Notes under the pieces: generated by a model
Seen by the model: the letters and a program-made list of their open reading frames with translations, nothing else
What the model was told of the DNA's origin: nothing
Databases searched by the model: none
DNA from: Chlamydiia bacterium
Lineage (GTDB): Bacteria; Chlamydiota; Chlamydiia; Chlamydiales; SM23-39
Length of the DNA: 17,874 nucleotides
NCBI GenBank assembly: GCA_016194825.1
Contig: JACQAR010000013.1
Coordinates: 1-17,874 of the forward strand
Reading direction: 5' to 3'
Position numbers and translations under genes: made by a program
Part shown: positions 14,133 to 17,874 of the stretch, in pieces
Numbering within the stretch: the stretch's first letter is position 1
How the letters are laid out: each line of letters starts with the position of its first letter

Positions 14133-15317
14133 ATGGCTAAAGAATCTTATGCGAGAACGAAACCGCACGTAAACATTGGAACGATCGGGCACGTCGACCA
14201 CGGTAAAACTACCTTGACGGCCGCGATTACAAAAGTGTTGGCTGAGAAGGGGCATGCGAAATTCCGTGATTACGCCTCGATCGACAATACACCAGAAGAA
14301 AAAGCGCGCGGGATTACTATCAACGCATCGCACGTGGAATACCAGACAGACAAACGCCATTATGCTCACGTCGATTGCCCAGGCCACGCCGACTATGTCA
14401 AGAACATGATCACCGGTGCTGCTCAGATGGACGGAGCGATTCTCGTGGTCGCTGCTACAGACGGTCCTATGCCACAGACGAAAGAGCATGTCTTGCTTGC
14501 CCGTCAGGTCGGCGTACCTGCGATTGTCGTCTTCCTCAACAAGATGGACATGATCGGCAAGGGCGACGAAGAACTCGTCGAGCTCGTCGAGATGGAGCTC
14601 CATGAATTGCTCGAGTCAAAAGGATATAAAAATGTCCCCATCATCCGTGGATCTGCATTGAAAGCGCTTGAAGGCGATCCTGAATACGTCAAGGCGATCC
14701 TCAAATTGATGGAGACAGTGGATGAGAAGATCCCAACTCCAACACGCGAGCTCGATAAACCTTTCTTGATGCCGATTGAGGACGTCTTTTCGATCTCCGG
14801 TCGAGGTACTGTTGTTACAGGACGCGTCGAAAGAGGCAAAATCCGCGTCAACGATAAGATCCAGCTCGTCGGGATCAAAGAAACTCGCGACACCGTTGCT
14901 ACCGGTCTGGAGATGTTCAACAAGCTTTTGGATGAAGCTCTAGCAGGAGAAAACGTAGGGGTCTTGCTGCGCAGTATTGATAAAAAGGATGTAGAGCGCG
15001 GAATGGTATTGGCCGCTCCTGGCACATGCACTCCGCACGTGAAATTTAAAGGGACTGTATACGTTCTGAACAAAGATGAAGGAGGCCGTCATAAGCCCTT
15101 CTTTACCGGCTATCGCCCACAATTCTACTTCCGCACGACCGACGTGACTGGAACTGTGGAATTGCCCGCAGGCACCGAGATGGTCATGCCAGGGGATAAC
15201 GTGGAGCTGACCGCTGAACTCATCCACCCTATTGCGATGGAAGAGGGTATGCGCTTTGCGATCCGCGAAGGTGGTAGAACGATTGGAGCAGGAACAGTTT
15301 CCAAGATCTTGAAATAA
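14133..15317 (+). CDS. tuf: Elongation factor Tu
   Basis: The GTPase that delivers aminoacyl-tRNA to the ribosome, 394 residues, as usual for bacteria. The G motifs are intact: GHVDHGKTT at 19-27 (G1), RGITI in switch I, DCPGHADY near 81-88 (G3), NKMD near 136-139 (G4), and SALK near 174 (G5). Domains 2 and 3 follow with GRGTVVTGRVERG and FFTGYRPQFYFRTTDVTG. The ATG at 14133 follows GGAGG (14117-14121) at a rather long spacing of 11. It lies between tRNA-Thr (28 bases upstream) and tRNA-Trp (8 bases after its stop) with no terminator, so tRNAs and tuf are likely one transcript reaching secE. Codon use looks strongly biased, with many AAC, ATC and CTC codons, as expected for a highly expressed gene. 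No odd substitution was noticed. Confidence 0.99.
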   Translation: MAKESYARTKPHVNIGTIGHVDHGKTTLTAAITKVLAEKGHAKFRDYASIDNTPEEKARGITINASHVEYQTDKRHYAHVDCPGHADYVKNMITGAAQMDGAILVVAATDGPMPQTKEHVLLARQVGVPAIVVFLNKMDMIGKGDEELVELVEMELHELLESKGYKNVPIIRGSALKALEGDPEYVKAILKLMETVDEKIPTPTRELDKPFLMPIEDVFSISGRGTVVTGRVERGKIRVNDKIQLVGIKETRDTVATGLEMFNKLLDEALAGENVGVLLRSIDKKDVERGMVLAAPGTCTPHVKFKGTVYVLNKDEGGRHKPFFTGYRPQFYFRTTDVTGTVELPAGTEMVMPGDNVELTAELIHPIAMEEGMRFAIREGGRTIGAGTVSKILK

Positions 15318-15325
15318 GCCAAGAC

Positions 15326-15398
15326 GGGTGTGTAGCTCAGCTGGTAGAGCAGCGATCTCCAAAGTCGCGGGCCGGGGGTTCGAATCCCTCCGCACTCG
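15326..15398 (+). tRNA. tRNA-Trp (anticodon CCA)
   Basis: The cloverleaf has acceptor GGGTGTG with CGCACTC (two G-T pairs) and discriminator G as in bacterial tRNA-Trp. The D stem is GCTC/GAGC, the anticodon stem GCGAT/GTCGC with loop CTCCAAA, and the T arm GGGGG-TTCGAAT-CCCTC. The anticodon is CCA, reading UGG. No CCA tail is encoded. It begins 8 bases after the tuf stop and precedes secE, matching the chlamydial order. Confidence 0.97.
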
Positions 15399-15420
15399 AA
15401 GTTAGTAAACAGAGGCAGAT

Positions 15421-15508
15421 GCAAACTGCTTTGCCCGACAAAATCGATGATTTTGAGGCCAATCCCTTGTGGGATGAAAATGCTTTCAAAAGAGCGATTT
15501 TGCCGGGT
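15421..15508 (+). promoter_or_regulatory. Inverted repeats in the tRNA-Trp to secE spacer (possible structured leader or processing site)
   Basis: Bases 15433-15446 (GCCCGACAAAATCG) can pair with 15495-15508 (CGATTTTGCCGGGT) over 13 of 14 positions, counting one G-T pair. Inside is a perfect hairpin ATCCC-TTGT-GGGAT (15462-15475). Before it is GCAAA-CTGC-TTTGC (15421-15434), which competes for two bases. No U-tract follows, so this is not an intrinsic terminator. It may be a processing site behind the tRNA or a regulatory fold ahead of secE. Confidence 0.45.
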
Positions 15509-15543
15509 AAATGGGTTTTGCAATTGGCTCAATGAGGAATGCG

Positions 15544-15768
15544 ATGTCGACCATTACTACGGGCGAAAAGAGAAAGCTCTCCTACTTTCGAGAAGTTCAG
15601 CAGGAACTGAAGAAAGTGACATGGACCTCGAAAGAGGAATTGATTTTCTGCACTAAAGCAGTCATTGTAGCGACCTTTTTGTTTGGGTTTGCGGTCTATT
15701 TTATCGATTTGGCCATCCGAGGAGGTCTCGATTTAGTCTCCTCTTTAGTCAAGCTGATTTTTGGGTGA
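15544..15768 (+). CDS. secE: Preprotein translocase subunit SecE
   Basis: A small inner-membrane protein of the SecYEG channel, 74 residues, with one membrane segment (about residues 35-60, AVIVATFLFGFAVYFIDLAI). The conserved SecE amphipathic region FREVQQELKKVTWTSKEEL precedes it. This single-helix form of 60-80 residues is the usual one outside the enterobacteria. I choose the ATG at 15544 because GAGGA (15534-15538) lies 5 bases upstream; two earlier in-frame ATGs (15511, 15532) would add residues that look unlike SecE and have no ribosome site. It follows tRNA-Trp and its stop lies 7 bases before the nusG start, so secE and nusG are almost certainly read from the same mRNA. Confidence 0.95.
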   Translation: MSTITTGEKRKLSYFREVQQELKKVTWTSKEELIFCTKAVIVATFLFGFAVYFIDLAIRGGLDLVSSLVKLIFG

Positions 15769-15775
15769 GGTGTTC

Positions 15776-16320
15776 GTGTTTAAATGGTACGTCGTTCAGG
15801 TCATGTCCAGTCTAGAGAAGAAGGTGAAAAAGTCACTAGAAGAATATCTCCAGACCAAAGGGATGGCCGATTTCATCAGTGAAATTCTGATTCCGACAGA
15901 GAACGTCTCAGAGGTGAAAAGAGGGCAACAGCGAATCGCGAAAAGCGGATGTGGCCCGGCTACCTTCTGATCAAAATGAATCTCACCGATGATTCTTGGG
16001 CGTATGTCAAAGATACCCCAGGCGTGATCGATTTCTTGGGAGGAGAGATACCCACTCCTCTGACAGAGAAAGAGGTCAACGACATCCTGAAAGAAGTGGA
16101 AGATCGCCAAAAAGGAGTGGTCCAGAAGCACAAGGTCGACGTGGGCGACCGGGTCAAGATTACCGATGGAGTGTTTGTGAACTTCATTGGAACAGTGATC
16201 GAAGTAAACCACGAAAAAGGTCGATTGAGCGTGATGGTTTCCATTTTTGGACGCGACACGCGGGTCGACGATCTCGAATTCTGGCAAGTGGAACAAAGCA
16301 CAAGCGAGAATGCGAGCTGA
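15776..16320 (+). CDS. nusG: Transcription antitermination factor NusG, frame broken by an apparent 1-base deletion
   Basis: NusG links RNA polymerase to ribosome or Rho. The N-terminal part starts at GTG 15776 (VFKWYVVQ), preceded by GGTGAGG (15764-15770), and runs in frame to VKRGQQRIAKSG near base 15947. The protein then continues in the -1 frame from about 15949 with MWPGYLLIKMNL and DTPGVIDFLGG, then the KOW domain VGDRVKITDGVFVNFIGTV and GRDTRVDDLEFWQVE. In the first frame translation would stop at 15970 after only 64 residues. The two parts join with nothing missing except one base around 15943-15948 and together give about 181 residues, the size I recall for chlamydial NusG. NusG is generally essential and every domain is intact, so a sequencing or assembly error is the likeliest cause. 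The site has only AAAA and is not a standard -1 slippery heptamer. Confidence 0.9.
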
Positions 16321-16392
16321 GGAGAGACAGAAGAAGTCTCGATAGGACTCAAACGGGTAGAAGGGGGAGAAAAATGAGATAGAGATTTCTTA

Positions 16393-16521
16393 GTGCCGAG
16401 AGGTCAGATGCAAGGCGCCGCCGTTAGGCGGGTACCCGAAGCAGCCAACCCTGAAATGGGTTGGCGATGCAGGGCAACGCAGCAGATGGCTTCTCGCCAC
16501 AAGAAAGATCGTCTTGTTTTT
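16393..16521 (+). promoter_or_regulatory. Candidate structured leader of the rplK-rplA-rplJ mRNA
   Basis: The 227 bases between nusG and rplK hold no gene. GTGcCGAGAG (16393-16402) can pair with TTCTCGcCAC (16491-16500), nine pairs with one C-C mismatch. This encloses two clean hairpins: CCGCC-GTTA-GGCGG (16418-16431) and GCCAACCC-TGAAAT-GGGTTGGC (16444-16465). Immediately after is ACAAGA-(7)-TCTTGT (16499-16517) running into TTTTT (16517-16521), a weak terminator-like hairpin that shares two bases with the closing stem. In E. coli, L1 represses this operon by binding its leader, so autoregulation is possible; the fold is not one I recognise. Confidence 0.5.
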
Positions 16522-16547
16522 CTTCTCCTCTACCCAAAAGGAAGAGT

Positions 16548-16976
16548 ATGGCAAAAAAAGTTGTTAAACAAATCAAGTTGCAAATTCCGGCAGGGAAAGC
16601 CAACCCCGCCCCTCCGATTGGACCCGCATTGGGATCGGCAGGGATCAACATCATGGCTTTCTGTAAGGAATTCAACGCCAAGACGCAAGATAAAGCAGGA
16701 GACATTCTCCCTGTCATTATCGAGGTCTACCAAGACAAGAGTTTTTCTTTTGTCACCAAGCAGCCCCCTGTATCTCGCCTGATTCTCAAGGAATTGGGAA
16801 TTGAATCGGGATCTAAAATTCCGAACCGCGATAAAGTGGGGAAATTGAAGCGCTCCCAGGTCAAATCGATAGCCAAGAGCAAAAAACAAGACATGAGGAT
16901 TGTCTCTGACGAAGCGGCAGAGATGATGGTCATGGGAACTGCCCGATCGATGGGTGTCGATATTGTGGAGGGCTAA
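16548..16976 (+). CDS. rplK: Large ribosomal subunit protein L11
   Basis: L11, 142 residues, binds the GTPase-associated centre of 23S rRNA and is normal in length. The hallmark motifs are present: KLQIPAGKANPAPPIGPALG near the start (substrate of methylation in many bacteria), AGINIMAFCKEFNAKT, and KQPPVSRLILKELGIESGS. The C-terminal rRNA-binding part ends MVMGTARSMGVDIVEG. I start at the ATG at 16548 (MAKKVVKQIKLQ) with AAAGGAAGAG just upstream; the frame extends 29 codons further upstream through the leader, but that extension does not look like L11. Its stop is 1 base before the rplA ATG, so the two are translationally coupled. Regulation through the folded leader upstream is possible. 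Confidence 0.98.
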   Translation: MAKKVVKQIKLQIPAGKANPAPPIGPALGSAGINIMAFCKEFNAKTQDKAGDILPVIIEVYQDKSFSFVTKQPPVSRLILKELGIESGSKIPNRDKVGKLKRSQVKSIAKSKKQDMRIVSDEAAEMMVMGTARSMGVDIVEG

Positions 16977-16977
16977 G

Positions 16978-17691
16978 ATGGCACACCGTTCTAAACGAAT
17001 GAAACAAATCGATGCGCTCATCGAGCTGAATAAACTGTATAAGCTCGAAGAAGCTCTAGAACTGCTCAAAAAATGCCCCTCCGTCAAATTCGATCAGTCG
17101 ATCAATGTCGCGCTCCAGGTGGGCATCGATGTGAAAAAATCGGATCAGCAGGTGAGGGGAACCGTCTCTTTGCCGCACGGAACCGGTCAAAAGATCATCC
17201 TTGTTGTGATTGCAAAAGGTGATAAAGCCAAAGAAGCGCAAGAGGCAGGTGCAGATCACGTCGGCGCAGAAGAACTTCTAGAGAAGATCAAAGAAGGTTG
17301 GACCGATTTTTCGGCTCTGATCGCAACGCCAGACATGATGAGAGAGCTAGGGAAACTGGGGAAAATACTCGGACCTCGCGGCTTGATGCCAACCCCCAAA
17401 GCAGGCACTGTCACAACCGATGTAGCCAAAGCAGTCCGTGAAGCAAAAGCGGGAAAAATTGAGTTCAAAGTAGACAAAACAGGGAACATCAATAATGCCG
17501 TTGGCAAAATCTCTTTTGATGGAAAGGCGCTGATCGAAAATATCAAGGCATTCCTCGTATCGGTGTCTCGGGCAAAACCTGCGTCTTCGAAAGGAGTGTT
17601 CCTAAAATCTTTGTATCTTTCGAGCACGATGGGCCCCGGCCTAAAAATCGACATCGGTTCTAGCATCACGTTGGGTGAGGAGGGACAATGA
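16978..17691 (+). CDS. rplA: Large ribosomal subunit protein L1
   Basis: L1, 237 residues, forms the mobile L1 stalk of the 50S subunit and in many bacteria represses its own operon by binding the mRNA. The diagnostic segment KLGKILGPRGLMPTPKAGTV is present at about residues 123-142, with DVKKSDQQVRGTVSLPHGTG before it and a C-terminal SSTMGPGLKIDIGS. The ATG at 16978 (MAHRSKRMK) is 1 base after the rplK stop; a frame extension upstream lies inside rplK and is discarded. Its TGA overlaps the rplJ ATG in the sequence ATGA, another sign of coupling. Nothing unusual was seen in the sequence. Confidence 0.98.
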   Translation: MAHRSKRMKQIDALIELNKLYKLEEALELLKKCPSVKFDQSINVALQVGIDVKKSDQQVRGTVSLPHGTGQKIILVVIAKGDKAKEAQEAGADHVGAEELLEKIKEGWTDFSALIATPDMMRELGKLGKILGPRGLMPTPKAGTVTTDVAKAVREAKAGKIEFKVDKTGNINNAVGKISFDGKALIENIKAFLVSVSRAKPASSKGVFLKSLYLSSTMGPGLKIDIGSSITLGEEGQ

Positions 17692-17874
17692 GAAAGGAAA
17701 AGCAACTTCTATTGAATGAAATCAAAGAAAAAATCGACGGTGCAAAAGCCATTTTCGTCACGCGCTATGAAAAGCTCGAGCCGAATACTTCTTGGCAATT
17801 GCGTGATCGGTTGCACCAAGCGGGTTGCCTTTTTGAAGTAGTCCGTAAAAGAGTCTTTTTAAAAGCAGTCTCTG
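17688..17874 (+). CDS. rplJ: Large ribosomal subunit protein L10, N-terminal part; runs off the right edge
   Basis: The first 62 codons are visible, beginning MRKEKQLLLNEIKEKIDGAK, then AIFVTRYEKLEPNTSWQLRD and a following LHQAGCLFEVVRKRVFLKAV. This is the L10 pattern: an N-terminal helix, a strand reading (V/A)xFVxxY, the xxLRxxLRxAGxxxxVxKN-like helix and strand. L10 carries the L7/L12 dimers on the 50S stalk. In place of the usual VVKNTL the sequence reads VVRKRVFLKA, a mild divergence. The ATG at 17688 overlaps the rplA stop (ATGA) and GAGGAGGGA (17677-17685) is a strong ribosome site. With no space before it there is no room for the separate L10-binding leader known from E. coli and Bacillus. 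Confidence 0.93.
   Translation, partial: MRKEKQLLLNEIKEKIDGAKAIFVTRYEKLEPNTSWQLRDRLHQAGCLFEVVRKRVFLKAVS

Noticed and set aside
14504..15073. 189-codon minus-strand frame inside tuf
   Set aside because: Ser/Thr-rich antisense of a highly biased gene, a common artefact; nothing supports expression.
15930..15960. Programmed -1 frameshifting in nusG
   Set aside because: The site has only four A residues in the wrong register for X XXY YYZ and no clear stimulatory hairpin just downstream, so I prefer a base error. It is not fully excluded.
16461..16547. 29-codon N-terminal extension of rplK
   Set aside because: L11 families start at MAKK; the extension runs through the folded leader and a good ribosome site supports the ATG at 16548.
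17660..17690. A separate L10 leader between rplA and rplJ
   Set aside because: The two genes overlap in ATGA, leaving no space for it.

Overview
The window reads as chromosomal DNA of a member of the Chlamydiae, probably one of the amoeba-associated 'environmental' families rather than a Chlamydia species. The strongest evidence is the right-hand block infA - tRNA-Thr - tuf - tRNA-Trp - secE - nusG - rplK - rplA - rplJ. To my knowledge this is the chlamydial order, with EF-Tu lying between the two tRNAs and feeding straight into secE-nusG and the L11-L1-L10 genes. The MYG1 / HIT / large hypothetical group in the left half also resembles the C. trachomatis CT386-CT385-CT384 neighbourhood (from memory). 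Base composition looks close to half G+C by eye. A leucine-rich-repeat protein and a two-helix inclusion-membrane-like protein suit an intracellular lifestyle.

Left edge to about 5.35 kb: the C-terminal part of an MgtA-type (P3B) magnesium ATPase runs in from outside the window. It is followed by an unrecognised 143-residue protein. Two minus-strand genes 4 bases apart come next: a PEBP/YbhB-type protein and a 707-residue LOG-fold protein. Divergent from these is a MYG1-family gene that has lost about 50 internal codons and its reading frame.

From 5.35 to 9.8 kb: a HIT-family protein gene overlaps a secreted HEAT-repeat protein, and the HIT active-site codons are read in another frame as the signal peptide. 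A minus-strand leucine-rich-repeat protein runs tail-to-tail into the HEAT gene and overlaps it by 69 bases. An MFS transporter then runs tail-to-tail into an APC transporter with a 53-base overlap.

From 9.7 to 13.0 kb (minus strand) there is a tight three-gene operon: an Inc-like two-helix membrane protein, then a membrane-anchored alpha/beta hydrolase, then an APC-family amino acid/polyamine transporter. The junctions are 3-4 bases. This is the best candidate here for an undescribed functional unit. Upstream lies a roughly 200-base spacer with a GC-rich fold-prone block and an AT palindrome, followed by a SufE-type gene.

From 13.7 kb to the right edge is the translation/transcription core. 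NusG is broken by what looks like a single missing base, so either the sequence has an error or an essential gene is frameshifted. The 227-base space before rplK and the 145-base space before secE both contain nested inverted repeats and are candidate structured mRNA leaders. No CRISPR array, insertion sequence, phage gene or rRNA was seen.
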